A stretch of 64,000 bases of DNA, from assembly GCA_009602735.1 (NCBI GenBank), contig WELA01012509.1, positions 270,389 through 334,388 on the forward strand, read 5' to 3'. Below the pieces are notes generated by a model. That model saw only the letters and a list, made by a program, of their open reading frames with translations. It did not search any database and had not been told where the DNA came from. A program made the translations under genes and the position numbers. Shown here piece by piece: positions 10,588-21,775 of the stretch. The stretch comes from Mesotaenium endlicherianum. Lineage: Eukaryota; Streptophyta; Zygnematophyceae; Zygnematales; Mesotaeniaceae. How positions within the stretch are numbered: position 1 is the stretch's first letter; each line of letters starts with the position of its first letter.

Positions 10588-11307
10588 TGTAAGGTTATAA
10601 AAGAGTAATTTGTATTTTTCTAGTATTTTATATGCATAGAGTGTGATTTAGAAGAACTTTGGCCTTCGGACAACTGTTGAGAAAGTTATGAGTTTTGGGA
10701 GTTCTAGTGAGTTTTTAATGTCACAGATTCAATTTAATGACAAAGACAGGTCCAGTGACGAAAACTTTGGTTGGAGTCCAGGAAGTAGGACATTGAAACA
10801 TGAGGGTTCCAAAAACTACGTACGATTACGTAGAGTGCCAAAGTGATCGTGGAAAATCTAGAAACTCCGTGAGGAGTTAGTGGATTGTGTAGTTAGTAGA
10901 TTGCATAGTAGAATATTCTAGAGTGCTATTGTGTGCGTGTGTGTGCTAGCTTGTCCAACTAGGCAAGGTCCCCTACATGGAAGGAGCCATAGTAGAAGGT
11001 TTTGGAGGTACTTTGCTAGAGAGGACACTTAGAGTTGAATCATAAATAGGAAGCACAAAGAAGTAGAGGGAGTCTTGTCTAGTCTAGTCTAGTCTAACCT
11101 TCTTGTCTTGTGCACGACTTTTCTTAATAAAGTGACATATTTTTCACACCTCTCTCATGTAGCCCTCTAACTCTTGTAAGGGTGGCATACCACCAGGCCA
11201 CTCCACCTTGTTTATGCAACTAGGAAAGGTCCTCGTGCACGCTTCCACTCACGGGTGAGGGTGCGTGAGTGTGTATAGGCGCACTCCCTGCACCCTTCCC
11301 CCTTTCA
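10588..11307 (+). repeat. E-family LTR (3' LTR)
   Basis: 720 bp with TGTAAGG start and CCCTTTCA end, the same family as the minus-strand solo LTR at 37445-38154. The polypurine tract just upstream marks it as a 3' LTR. The 5' partner is not in the window, so no TSD can be tested. Confidence 0.85.
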
Positions 11308-11868
11308 CCTTGTCTAATCTAAAGCCTTGATACTCCCACAAGTCAAGGCTAATAGGCACATTATGGTAGCCAAATATTAGGTCTATGCTGAATAGCAAAT
11401 CCCTTTCTTTGATAACATCTGCCAGTTTGTCTAATCCTTCATATTTAAACTTAATTCTCATAATGAACTTTTTGACCTTTCTCAGATCTAAAATCACTCT
11501 TAATTTTCTCTCCTCTGCAACATTCAGGGGACTGACACACTTAGGTGTTTTTCCCCCTGCCATACTCTGGCAGAAATAGTCTACAGGAGTTCTTTGACTG
11601 CTTCTCTTGCAAATTTTAAGTGTTTGAACACTCTTTTGTGGTTGGATCTAGAGAAAGCAAGAGCAAGTGTATTCTTCTTTGCCCATTCTAGTCTATATCC
11701 TCTAGTCATCACAGACAGTAAAAATCTGCAATGAAATCTACATTCTCTCCAGAAAGTAATGCGCCTTCCTAACCTTTTTTCCATGTCCTGCAACAATTCA
11801 TTTTCTGCGGAGTTGTTGCCCCCCAATGTCTCCTCCACTTTTGCTTTTTTGCCTAACAACACAAACAT
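11308..11868 (-). pseudogene. Reverse-transcriptase fragment, possibly DIRS/Ngaro-like
   Basis: Minus-strand coding remnant with RT-like sequence: a Val-Ser-Pro-Leu-Asn-Val block, Leu-Arg-Val-Ile-Leu-Asp-Leu-Arg, a Phe-Lys-Tyr-Glu-Gly-Leu segment and a Phe-Ser-Ile-Asp-Leu-x-x-Gly-Tyr-His motif (RT block A), in 11308-11563; the upstream frame (11581-11868) continues it after an in-frame break. The wording of these blocks is nearer to tyrosine-recombinase (DIRS/Ngaro) RTs than to the gypsy RTs nearby, but no recombinase is visible. It is truncated by the E LTR on the right-hand (3') side, so RT block C with the YxDD motif is absent. Confidence 0.55.
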
Positions 11869-12141
11869 TGTGCTATCCCACTCATCTGCTTCCTCCGCTG
11901 CTCAAAAAAAAAACATTCTCATCCGCGTGATGTGGACAGAACACACCCATCCCCCAGGGAAGCTCCTCTTCCCTATCTCAGCACTTGTGTTGGTTTTCCT
12001 CCCAAACTGGATTTGTACAATTTTTTTTGAGGTTATGCTCCTCATAGTGAATCAAGACTTAATATAGATTCCTTGAAATCCAGGTCCATCTTACAATACC
12101 AACAAAAAACAGATTCAAGCATCTTTCATCTAGGTTGTCAT
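11869..12141. other. No gene seen
   Basis: 273 bp between the RT fragment and the A-old LTR. It may be the 5' continuation of the RT relic on the minus strand, but no recognisable motif remains. Confidence 0.4.
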
Positions 12142-12604
12142 TGAAATGAATCGTCTTACCGATCGTCGATTAACAATTAATAACAATCTTTATATCAACG
12201 AGTAACCTTCATGGTGTTTTCTGTTAACTAATTTAACAGCGAAAGACAACACATTAGCAGTGGACAATACTCACAAATCAAATGCAAGTAAGCCAGCATC
12301 AATAATGCAATCAGTAAATTCATACATAAGCAAGGCTAGAAGACAGTGCGTATCAATGGCTTCTCGCCTTGGATTCAAATATCTCTCAGTAAGCAGTACA
12401 AAAGAGTTGGCCTCGTTTCCAAATGCCAAACTCGAGAGCAATCTCTAGCATATGTACATGGAATGAGTTTACTGTTCAACGGCAAGTGCGATGCCACCAC
12501 CTACCCGAGAGTTAACCACGTTGGTAGGACCTCGGCTAACCAAATCCACAGCCATCCCCCATCATCCCAAATCGCCATCTACCTCAAGATACTGATTTAT
12601 TACA
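12142..12604 (-). repeat. A-old 3' LTR with internal deletion
   Basis: Family-A LTR on the minus strand: plus-strand TGAAATGAATC at 12142 and a …TTATTACA end at 12604. About 250 bp are missing inside relative to other A LTRs (join near 12580). It marks the 3' end of the decayed A element that hosts the following nest. Confidence 0.85.
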
Positions 12605-12839
12605 ATCCTTCTAACTTCAATTGTTATCGCCTCAACAACATTAAACCATACAATTATCTGGTCAGGAAATTAACAAAACTAACCCTCCACCGCGTGCCTC
12701 TTGCTTCAACACTGTTGCCTAGCTGTGGGGATCACTAGTGATAGTGGATTGTCACCTCCACCCTCAGTCCACTTCCGTTGTGGGGTGCAAACAAAGAGAC
12801 CTCCAGCAAGGCTTGACTGGAGGATGGTTTTGATGTTTA
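12605..12839 (-). other. A-old 3' UTR with variant hairpin and unmatched insert
   Basis: Next to the LTR is a degenerate polypurine tract, then the family-A hairpin (12623-12639) in a variant form (on the minus strand GTTGTTG-AGG-CGATAAC) whose two changed positions still allow G·U pairs. About 150 bp near 12690-12839 have no match in A1 or A2. Confidence 0.55.
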
Positions 12840-12954
12840 GGGAGTTGTTCTTGGGGCTCCAAGATCAGGAGATTGAGATCTGGACCTAGATCAAGACAGC
12901 CCTCTAGGTTTGTCAGCTGGCCTTCTAAAAAACCCAGTTTGTTCTAAAGTTGGG
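12840..12954 (-). pseudogene. A-old ORF3 C-terminal fragment
   Basis: Minus-strand sequence matching the RS/SP-rich C-terminus of ORF3 of A2 (compare 23530-23645). It is cut at 12954 by the solo B LTR and resumes at 14208. Confidence 0.8.
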
Positions 12955-14202
12955 TATAATGAATCAGTTCATTATTTAATCAATTAATTTCATATACAAA
13001 TACAACCCTAAATAAGTATTATGTCAGCATACTCACATGTGCGAGTTCATAAAAATGAATGTATGTCGATGTAATGCGAGTTTACTTACTTTGTCAAAAA
13101 GATTAGCAGGATGACTTTTGTGTTACAGTGTGGTTTTGCTGACTTTGTTGAAAAGGTCAGCAGGATGACTTTTGTATCATAGTAGAGTTTGCTGAGATTT
13201 ATATATCAATTACATATAGAATATGATATCAGTAGGTTGACATATAGTAAGCTCGCTTGATATTAGTCCGTATACTTAGCTTCTGTACGCCGAGGATAGA
13301 TATATTCATTTTAGATTACTATTTGTAGATTGGCACATGTAGCCGTAGTATACTGAAAGTCGGGAGGCCGATTGAGATTCGGTGAACCGATGTCCTACCA
13401 ATGTGGTTATTCCCTGGGTAGGCGGAGCCGTCGTCAGTCAACTGAACAGTTGGTCACCCGACCAATTAATATGGTAGTTATACCTAGATCCGTGGGTCCC
13501 AACTTAATGGGTTCTCCACGAAATGGCGCACCTTGTGCCGTGGTCAACCAGGTGGTCACTAGGTACATAGCAGGCGGGGATCTCGTGGTCCCTCATTCTG
13601 GACAGTAGGCTTTTCAGTTGGATTTCTACTTGCAAGTCCTGTGTGCACTTTTGGGTTTGTTCTAATGACCAGCCTTCACGGAAATTTTCATGGTTGCTTT
13701 GTCTGCGCTCCAAATGGAGCAACTTAAAATTTTTGGAAATTTCTTGTCAAGATGCATCCGTTGACTTTGCTCAATTTGGAGTAGTATTGACAGGGTAATG
13801 CCCTTTGACATTTTGGGGTTAGACAGCGGACAGATTCCATGGTTTTGCACCTAAGTCAGTGGGATGTGTTTTAGCTACTTTATGGTCATCTGAACGAGAG
13901 CGCCTTTGCTATGCCGGCCCCTGATATTGTGTATGTGCTTATACATGCTTGTATGCCTGGTAGGCAAGAGGCCATGAGTTTCTAAAGGAGAAGCTCTAGT
14001 CCTCAAGCTCGCCTCGTACTTGTGCCTCGTGATAGTGTGCAACTATGGTACACTACGGTAAGTGAGTCAAGGGGTGTAGGTGAGTAAATGGAATTCATTA
14101 TAAGGGTGAAGATCGCTCCCTGACTTCACACGCTTCCACCTATCTCTGATCTTATATATTTAAATGAAATATAGTAATCTTGAATAAGCAAGATTCATAT
14201 CA
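12955..14202 (+). repeat. Solo B-family LTR with TSD
   Basis: 1248 bp, start TATAATGAATC (first TG decayed to TA), end GATTCATATCA. Flanked by a perfect 5-bp duplication TTGGG (12950-12954 and 14203-14207). It splits the ORF3 remnant of A-old, so a B element inserted there and was later reduced to one LTR by LTR-LTR recombination. The second B LTR is at 33358-34565. Confidence 0.92.
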
Positions 14203-14570
14203 TTGGGCCTCGAGGAGAACGAAGGAATGTAGCCTGCTCTTCAACCACCTGGGTGTTGATGCCCACATACACAGGCATTCCGGTAGGATGCTGAAGTACA
14301 TTGGCAAGAGGCTCATGTCCCTGACTGAAGGGGGTGGCCAGCATACCTCTGGCTACTCCGCGTGTTGTTCTTCTGGTGCCCCTGTCCTCTGGGGATTTCT
14401 GCTTTTTTTTGATGCCAAGAATAGTCAGATCAGCTTCTTCCCTTGCTTGGGCAGGTGGACTGGGAGAACAAGTGCGGGGTCCTGTTGCCTCCATGACAGG
14501 GATCACAATCCATACACCTGATCTTGGTGCCCTAGGAGTTCCTGTATCTGCTTGCACCTGGATATCCTGA
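14203..14570 (-). pseudogene. A-old ORF3 fragment, second part
   Basis: Continues the ORF3 remnant interrupted by the solo B LTR. A 120-codon open stretch (14557-14195) matches the Ser-Pro-rich region of ORF3 in A1/A2 (…Pro-Arg-Ser-Gly-Val-Trp…, Arg-Ser-Pro-Arg-Gly-Pro). The fragment ends at the C-element LTR, and the rest of ORF3 is not found on the other side of C. Confidence 0.85.
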
Positions 14571-15315
14571 TAAAAGGGGGCAGAGTGCCCTAATGGAAGC
14601 GTAGTTACTCACGAGGAAAGGAACTAGTTGCAATCATACTAAGCGTGCAGCGAGATATCACTAAGAAAGCTTAGGAAAGTTATTCAACATTTTGAGTAGA
14701 AAGAATGTGCTCACAAATGGACTAGGATAAAAGGTCTCATCATTACAAACCCGTAGAAATTTACAGAAGTGAAAATTGATAAGAAACAAAGAAGTTATGC
14801 CTATTTATGGTTTTTCTACCCAAAGGCTCCTCTCTAGGAGGAAGCTACAAAATTTTCCAAGTGTTCGTCAAATTGTCCCTTCCAGAATATTCGTGAGTAG
14901 GCCATATCAGTCTCGTCTGACGTGTCGGGCCGAATTGACGTCCACATACATGCATCGACATTACTAGAATATTCTATCTTAGACGCGCTAGGCTAAACCG
15001 AAACTTCTAAGTGAAGAGACCTAGTCGGCACTCCGCATCAGCCGAACTTACGTGAAGGTTCAAGTTCACTCTAACGGGCCAGATCTCTTGACGATCTCGG
15101 TCAATTCGACGGTCGCGCTCATCGCGATTTGAGGACAGTCGTCAACCAACCTCAAAACTAATTAAACTTCAGAAATCCGTAACTCTCTCAATACTTGACC
15201 AAATTCGATAAACTTCATATCAAAATGACCACAAAAATGCACTTTAGACTTCTATGCAATCAAATTATCCTTTCATGAAATTAAAAAATGCACTTTATAG
15301 ACCTATGACCTTACA
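14571..15315 (-). repeat. C 3' LTR
   Basis: 745 bp; on the minus strand TGTAAGGTCATAGG… to …CCCCTTTTA, the final TCA having decayed. Matches the C 5' LTR at 32417-33117 throughout. Immediately upstream on the minus strand is a purine tract CTCGAGGAGAGGTA. Confidence 0.9.
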
Positions 15316-17950
15316 TACCTCTCCTCGAGATGCGAAGTCCTCGACGCATTCTGCAGATAACGTCTCAACTTACTCTTACAATGAGTCAAGTTGGCCTTCG
15401 GCTCCCAAGTGTTGTCGTCCGCATAGTAGCCTTTCTACTTGACCAGATACTCTTGAACAAGTCGTTGACCTCGCTTGACTCGTCAATCGTCGACAACCGC
15501 CTCTACTTCATAGTCCAATACATCATCGATCTCGACCGGTGGTGGCGGTGTAGGTAGTCGTTTTGGATGTCTTTCGTTCAGGTCGATGTATGGCCGCAAA
15601 CAACTGACATGGAACACATCATGGATACGCCAGCCTGAAGGAAGTTCCAACTTGTAGGTCACTGGATTCACCTGCTTGAGCACCACAAAAGGACCTGTAA
15701 ACCGTGCCCGCAGTTTCCTCTTGCCTGTGAAAGGTGGATTCTCTGTTGACAAGAGTACTTTGTTGCCCACGTGGAATGTCACTTCCCTCCGATGCTTATT
15801 AGCATGCTTGACCTGCTCCTCCTGTGCCTTCCGAATACACGTCTTTGCCATATCCAAAGTCTTGGCCATCTGCTCCATAAACGCTTGTGTAGTAGGAACT
15901 TGAGTCTCTTTACCCTTATCCAACAAGATGTTCCCTGGGTGATATACTTCTCTCCCATAAACTATAGCAAATGGTGACTGCTTGGTGGATCCCTGCATGC
16001 TATTGTTGTAGGCAACCCTGGCAGCTTCTTGTCCCACTCTGAAGGGTCCTCCATACTGAAACTCCTGAGCACCTTTTGCAGAGTTCTGTTGAGCCTCTCA
16101 CTCTGCCCGTCTGTCTGAGGATGATAGGAAGTGCTCATACTCAGCTTGGTCCGCATTAAAGTAAACAATGACCGCCAAAAGTTGCTAATAAACCTCGGAT
16201 CCCGGTCTGAAACAATCACCTTCGGCAACCCATGTAGCCTGAAAATATGATTAAAGAATAGTCGTGCTACATCTGCTGCCGTACAAGTCTCCTTCATGGG
16301 AATGAAGTGAGCCATCTTGCTGAGCCGATCAGACACAACCCAAACTGCATTGTGCCCTTGACCACTCACTGGTAACGACGTGATGAAGTCCATAACAATC
16401 TGCTCCCAAGGATACTCTGGAATAGGTACGGGATGCAAGGTACCTCCCTTCTTTTGATTTGGTGTCTTGTTACGCTAGCACGCATCGCAACTCCTGATCC
16501 ACTCCTCGATGTTCTTGTCCATATTTCTCCAATAGTACTCTCACTTCAGGACGCTTGTCGTCTTCTTGCTTCCAAAGTGTCCAGCATATAAGCAATCATG
16601 ATGCTCCGCATGTAGTCGATCGCGTAGCTCCTTGATGTCAGGTACCACCACTCTCTTGGATTCACCATAATGCCATGTGCCGTCCTTCTTCTGCATACTC
16701 GAGTTGGACTCAGTTGCTCCACCATCAGCAAACTCTGGGTCCTCCTCGTAACCTCTTTGAAGCTTCTCCTTGAAGTCCATACTCTCCTTGATGACTGAGA
16801 CAGCTGCAAGGTCACACCTTTTGGATAAAGCGTCTGCAGGGTTGATCTTCCCAGGTAAGTACTAAATTTTGTGGTCAAACTGTTGCAAAAACTCCATCCA
16901 CCTTGCCTGTCTTGATGTCAATGTTGGCTGCGTCATAAACTTCTCCAAGCTCTTGTGGTCGGTCTTGATGAACACCTTGCGATTGTTCACATAACATCGC
17001 CAAATCTTCAAAGCTTGGATGAATATCTCTCGCTTGTGTGCTGCATAGTTCTGCTCAGCAGGATTCAACTTCCTGCTCTCATATGCCACAAGTTGTAATC
17101 GCTTGCCTTGGTCCTAAAGAAGAATGGCTCCCACTGCGAAGTTTGATGCGTCCGTGATGATCGTAAAAGGAAGCTCTGGACGTGCAATTGCCAACACAGG
17201 CGCCTGTGTCAACAACTCCTTAATCTTCTCAAAAGCTTGCTGCTCCTTGTCACCCCATAGCCACTTCTCCTGCTTCTTTAACATGTCCGTGAGCGGTGCA
17301 CACACCTTGGCAAATCCTTTAATGAATCCTTGATAATAGTTTGCCATGCCGAGGAAGATCCTGAGTTGATGAATATCAACGCTACCGGCCAATCTCTGAC
17401 TGCTTGCACCTTCTTCTGCTCCACCTTGACTCCTTCAACTCCCACTATGTGCCCAAGAAACTCGACCTCCTTGAGACAGAATCCGCACTTGCTCACCTTC
17501 CCAAATAGCTTCTGATCTCTCAAGACCTCCAACACCTTCCTCAGATGCCCCACATGCTTTTCCAAGGTCTTTGAATAGATCAAGATGTTGTCCAAAGTTA
17601 CCACCACAAATTGGTCCAAATAGGGTCTGAAGATAACATTCATGAGTGCCATGAATGTAGCAGGTGCATTAGTCAATCCAAAAGGCATGACTGTGAACTA
17701 GAATAAGCCATAAGGAGTCCTGAAGGCAGTCTTCTGAACGTCTCCTTCCACAATCCGTACCTGGTGATAGGCACTCCTCAAATCAATCTTTGAGAAATAC
17801 TTCGCCCCGACAAGCCTGTCAAACAACTCGTCCACTCGTGGAAGTGGGTACCTGTTCTTGATGGTGACCTTGTTGAGTGCCCGGTAGTCGACACACATCC
17901 TCATAGTCCCATCCTTCTTCTTCACAAATAAGACTGGCGCTGCAAATGGA

Positions 17951-17977
17951 AACTCGCTGGGTCNAACTCGCTGGGTC
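17951..17977. other. Assembly join: 13-mer repeated across a single N
   Basis: AACTCGCTGGGTC occurs at 17951-17963 and again at 17965-17977 with one N between (17964). This is the mark of two contig ends that overlap but were joined without merging, and it creates a false frameshift in the C protease/RT linker. Confidence 0.85.
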
Positions 17978-18518
17978 GGATGAATTCCTTTTCCAATAAC
18001 TCTGTCAGCTGCTTCTTCAACTCATCCACCTCCGCAAACGATTGACGATAGGCGGGTCTCACTGGTGGCTTGCTCCCTGGTTCCAACTCGATTTTGTGCT
18101 CCATAGCCCTCTGTGGAGGTACCCCTGCAGGTAGCTCCTCAGGAAACACGCACTTGAACTCCTCCAACACCTCCTTAATTTGGGCAGGCATCTCAACAGG
18201 CTTCTTCTCTTGAGCGATTGGGCTCTGCTCCTTCTGAGCAAGGGGATCAGACACCACTACTTGCTCCTCCGGCGATGTACATTCGCCCAGGCTGTTAGGG
18301 TTCACGCTTGCTCCATCTGATGACTTGGCCAGGGCCACCGAAACAGGGTACATCTCCTTCACCTGATTCGTCCTGCATAGCTTCTCAACTTGCAGGCTCG
18401 ACAGAAGACAGTTACTTGTGGTCGTATCTACCTCCACCTGTTTCGCTGTCTCCATTCGACCATCACGCCCTTGGACTTTCACTTGTCCTGTGCTCCAGTG
18501 CACTTGAGGGTTGGCTTT

Positions 18519-18557
18519 NNNNNNNNNNNNNNNNNNNNNNNNNNNNNNNNNNNNNNN
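18519..18557. other. Sequence gap (39 N)
   Basis: Gap within the C protease region. The collinear copy at 21776-22298 has only 6 bases here (TCTCAG), so the true gap is about 6 bp; with that correction both copies are exactly 523 bp. Confidence 0.9.
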
Positions 18558-18706
18558 CCATGGTCGGCCCAATATCACCTCATGGTGACGTAACTCTGCC
18601 TGCTCCATAACTTCCTTACTCCGGTGCCCCGCTACTTCCACGTGAATAGCTTCCGTAGGTGCACCACACTTGAGTCTCTGCCCATTCGCCAACATTGCCT
18701 CCTTAG

Positions 18707-19108
18707 AAAAAGCTTGGCCCTGTCTGGGTCGGTCCATATTCGGTGGTACGTCGTGTCGGTCAGAATGCTTACAAATTGAATATGTCAGCTGACTACAAGG
18801 GTCACCCGGTCTTTAATGTCTCCTTCCTGGAACCATACATCAAAGGTAATTCACTGTTCACAGGTCGGTTACCTGTCCAACCGGGACCGGTCCCCGCTGT
18901 CCGGGACGGCGATCCTGAGGAATATGAGGTCGAGGAGATTTTAGACGCTCGCTCGGTCCGTCGATCGTCTAAATATGTCATGAAGTACCTCATCCGATGG
19001 AAGGGTTACGATGCCTCTGGGGACACTTGGGAATTTAAAGACCAGCTGACCAATGCCAAAGGGGCGTTAAAAAGGTTCCACCTTCGGGCGGCTGGGGCAC
19101 CGCCCTAA
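18707..19108 (+). pseudogene. pol: A3 pol C-terminus with chromodomain
   Basis: About 133 codons matching the end of A1/A2 pol: the SH3-like integrase tail (Leu-Gly-Pro-Val-Trp-Val-Gly-Pro-Tyr) and the chromodomain (Tyr-Leu-Ile-Arg-Trp-Lys-Gly-Tyr core, ~18920-19090), ending at TAA 19106-19108. No stop lies within. The chromodomain probably guides integration to marked chromatin in chromoviruses. Truncated at the left breakpoint, so no start codon. Confidence 0.88.
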
Positions 19109-19324
19109 CTGTTCCTTCAGTGGACATGGGAAGGTGACAGGGGGTCCTGTCTCCATATAAGTTGGAGGGGGATGTGACAGTTAGTGAAAGTTGTGACAGG
19201 CAGCCCACCTTTAAAATTAAGTTGGAGGGAGTGGTATTCTCTGATCACCATATTACACACTCAACCTGCGCTCACACTCACTTGCTCTCCAACTCAAATT
19301 TTCCCTTATATTCGCTCACACCAG

Positions 19325-19432
19325 GTATTCCACTCTAGGAACTCTCCCGATCGCGTCCCTCTTCAACATGGGCACTCCGTAGCGGCAAAATATCATGACT
19401 TCACTAACTGCATTGTGTTTATGATTAAGCAG
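19325..19432 (+). other. Probable 5'-UTR intron of ORF3 (A3)
   Basis: Donor CAG|GTATTC at 19324/19325, branch-like CACTAAC (19402-19408), acceptor AAGCAG ending at 19432; the ORF3 ATG follows at 19434. The 24-nt branch-to-acceptor distance and 108-nt length closely match A1 and A2, although the surrounding sequence has diverged. Confidence 0.5.
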
Positions 19433-19433
19433 G

Positions 19434-20975
19434 ATGACTCAAAAGTCGGAACTCAAGAGGAAGAGAAGGGCGGAAGAGGCACATGCAGAATACTTGCAAT
19501 TCCGTGGAGACATCGAATCATCTTCCATCTCCGCTCGGGAATCACAACGACTCCAACAACAGCGGGAGGCACAGAAGAAGAAGGAGGAGGAGGAACAGGC
19601 CAGACTGAGGCAGGAAGAAATGGACAAAAAAGAAGCTGAGGAGGCCAAGAAAGCAGAGGAGGAGAGGCAAGCTGAGGAGAAGCGGAAGCAGCACGCTGAA
19701 GAAGAAGAACAGAGGAGAATCAACAACTACCGCTACACGGTGCTGGGCAAGGGCTTTGATCTACTGGAGGAGGCCTTCAAGTCTGCCCAGAGAAGTCGCA
19801 GTGAGTCGTAGAAGGAAATCCTCCAGAGGGAAGGGGAGACATCCGAAAACTTTGACAAGTATATAGAGGTCGGCACAGGGCTCCTCCTCTACCACGATTA
19901 CGCCAGGATGGTAGGATATACCATCGGAGAGGCCAAGGCAATGGCCCAGGTGAACGAAGCAGGAGCTGTCTCGATTCCTGGTATCTGGGGGGCAGATAGG
20001 GTCATCAGGATGATCCCCATGGACGCGGACAGCTTCAAGGACTCAACACCCCATAACAGGTTCAAGGCCATGTACAATGAGGTGGAGAGGAGGAGCTGGG
20101 AATTCTTGGCCAGAGAAACCAGTCAGCTGGACTTTGCAGGGCACTGGTACCCTTGTACTCTCAAAAAGACAGACGCTGCCTTCTTCCAAAAGCCCACTGA
20201 TTGGCGGTGGATGACCATCAACATGAGGGACCAGCAGAATGACAGGGCGACGGATGAGGATTTCCTGACAGACCTAAAGGGGAACATAGTATTGCCCCCT
20301 CACATTGCGGCTTGGGACCCAAGATTGGATGGAGTCAGAGACTGCATGAGCCAAGAGATGCAGGGGGACAGAAGCAGGGCCCGAGAGTCATTCTCCAAAG
20401 GGAAGCACGCTTATGCCAAATGGGCAAGTAAGCAGGGGGAAAAGGACCTCTATGCGGTCCGGACTCAGCAGCCCCCACCAGCACCCAAAAGGGGAAGGTC
20501 AGTAGGACATTCTTTTTCTCGGGAAGAGCTGGAGCAGCTGACAGAAGAGACCCCAGAAGAGGTTGGCCCTGCAGCAACTCGCTAAAGAGGAGGATATCAC
20601 TTGGCTGGGGACTGCCAGAGGACAGACCCCATCTCCAGGCAAGGAGACCCAGTCAGGCAGGGCAGACAAGAGGGCTGCTCGGGAGATAGCCAGAGGCCTG
20701 CCAGCATCTCCGTCGCAGAGAGGGCATGTACCCTTGGCTCATGTCATGCAACATCTTCCTGGGATGCCGGTATACGTACCTGTCAGTTTGAGGGCTGCCC
20801 AGGAGAAGGCTGCCTCCCTTCAGTTTTAGACTGTGCAGGAGGAAACAGCCCAGTTACTGCGTTCTCCGTCGGGTCCTTACACGGAACCTCCTTCTCTGAC
20901 AGGCTTCAGAAGACCCCAAGACAGGAGAAGGTCTGGCTCCCCTGAGCATAAGGCCTCAGGGACATCTCCCTCCTA
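19434..20975 (+). pseudogene. A3 ORF3, diverged, broken
   Basis: A diverged version of the family-A third ORF. It keeps the layout: Lys/Glu-rich coiled coil (residues ~1-100), then the globular region. Blocks shared with A1/A2 include Asp-Ser-Phe-Lys-Asp, Tyr-Asn-Glu-Val-Glu-Arg-Arg-Ser-Trp-Glu, Pro-Thr-Asp-Trp-Arg-Trp-Met-Thr, Leu-Pro-Pro-His-Ile-Ala-x-Trp-Asp-Pro-Arg-Leu and Phe-Ser-Lys-Gly-Lys-His-Ala. Lesions: TAG at 19809-19811, a frameshift near 20565-20580, and a stop at 20827-20829. Conservation of these blocks across the divergence indicates past protein-level selection. Function unknown. Confidence 0.78.
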
Positions 20976-21061
20976 AGGGCAGTAGGCTGGGGACGAAAGG
21001 GACAGCACGCTGTTATTAGTGTTAGTGTTGTCGAGGCGACAACATGATAAGTTGGAGGGAT
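20976..21061 (+). other. A3 3' UTR: hairpin and polypurine tract
   Basis: GTTGTCG-AGG-CGACAAC hairpin at 21027-21043, identical to that of A1, then a purine tract (AAGTTGGAGGGAT) up to the LTR at 21062. Confidence 0.75.
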
Positions 21062-21775
21062 TGTAATGAATCAGTATATTGGTTGACATAATATTCATCT
21101 AGATAATATAGATAAATAAGTTCAGCGTGCTGAACTCTAGTTAATGATCAGTCTGCTGGGCTTTATATTCAATATCAGTTTAATGACTCGGCCAGAAGTA
21201 GCAGGCTGATGTCACCTTAAGTCAGCTTGTTGACACATTCTTTGACAGCCAGCTGACTTCCGTACTTAGCGAACTGCCTTGGTATGCATCTAAGTGTGGT
21301 ATGCTAGATGAATGGCCAGATGACATCCCTATGATGGATGGCGATTCGAGATGATGGGAGATGGCGGTGGATTTGGTTAACCGAGGTCCTACCAACGTGG
21401 TTAACTCCTGGGTAGGCGGTGCCATCTCACTGACCGTTGAACAGTTTACTCATTCCATGTACATATGCTAGGCATTGGTCTCAAGTTCGGCATTCGGAAA
21501 CGAGGCCAACTCTCTTGTACAGCTGACTGAGAGAGAACTGAATCCAAGGCGAGAAGCCATTGATACGCATTGTCTTCTAACCTTGCTTATGTATGACTTT
21601 ACTGATTGCATTATTGATGCTAGTTTACTCGCATTTGATTTACAAGTATTGTTCACTGCTAGTGTGTTGTCCTTTGCCGTTTAACCAGTTAACGAAAAAT
21701 ACCATAAAGATTACTTGCTGATATAAAGATCTTTATTAATAGATAATCGCCTATTTGGTAAGACGATTCATTTCA
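21062..21775 (+). repeat. A3 3' LTR
   Basis: 714 bp, start TGTAATGAATC, end GATTCATTTCA; full-length family-A LTR. Joined directly to C protease sequence at 21776. Confidence 0.92.

Larger units (their letters stand above)
15316..18706 (-). pseudogene. pol: C pol: protease tail-RT-RNase H-integrase-chromodomain, broken
   Basis: Minus-strand pol in at least eight open pieces. From 18706 down: protease C-terminal part and linker, RT (17925-17278, with Tyr-Arg-Ala-Leu-Asn and Leu-Thr-Asn-Ala-Pro-Ala-Thr-Phe), RNase H (17392-16862, Thr-Asp-Ala-Ser and a Thr-Asp-His-Lys-Ser-Leu motif), integrase zinc region (16780-16541), DDE core (16438-15962) and C-terminal domain (16037-15483). A chromodomain follows (~15500-15330) with the Trp of WKGY changed to TAG. 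The RT catalytic motif reads Leu-Asp-Asn instead of Leu-Asp-Asp. One frame break at 17964 is at an assembly N and may be artificial; the others look real. Confidence 0.88.
18707..21775 (+). mobile_element. Element A3: 5'-truncated, diverged family-A element
   Basis: Plus-strand 3' part of an A element inside C: end of pol with chromodomain, spacer, intron, ORF3, hairpin, polypurine tract and 3' LTR. There is no 5' LTR, gag, protease or RT; the left junction falls in pol just before the chromodomain. Its ORF3 is clearly diverged from A1/A2 while the pol tail is nearly the same. C sequence resumes at 21776. Confidence 0.88.
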
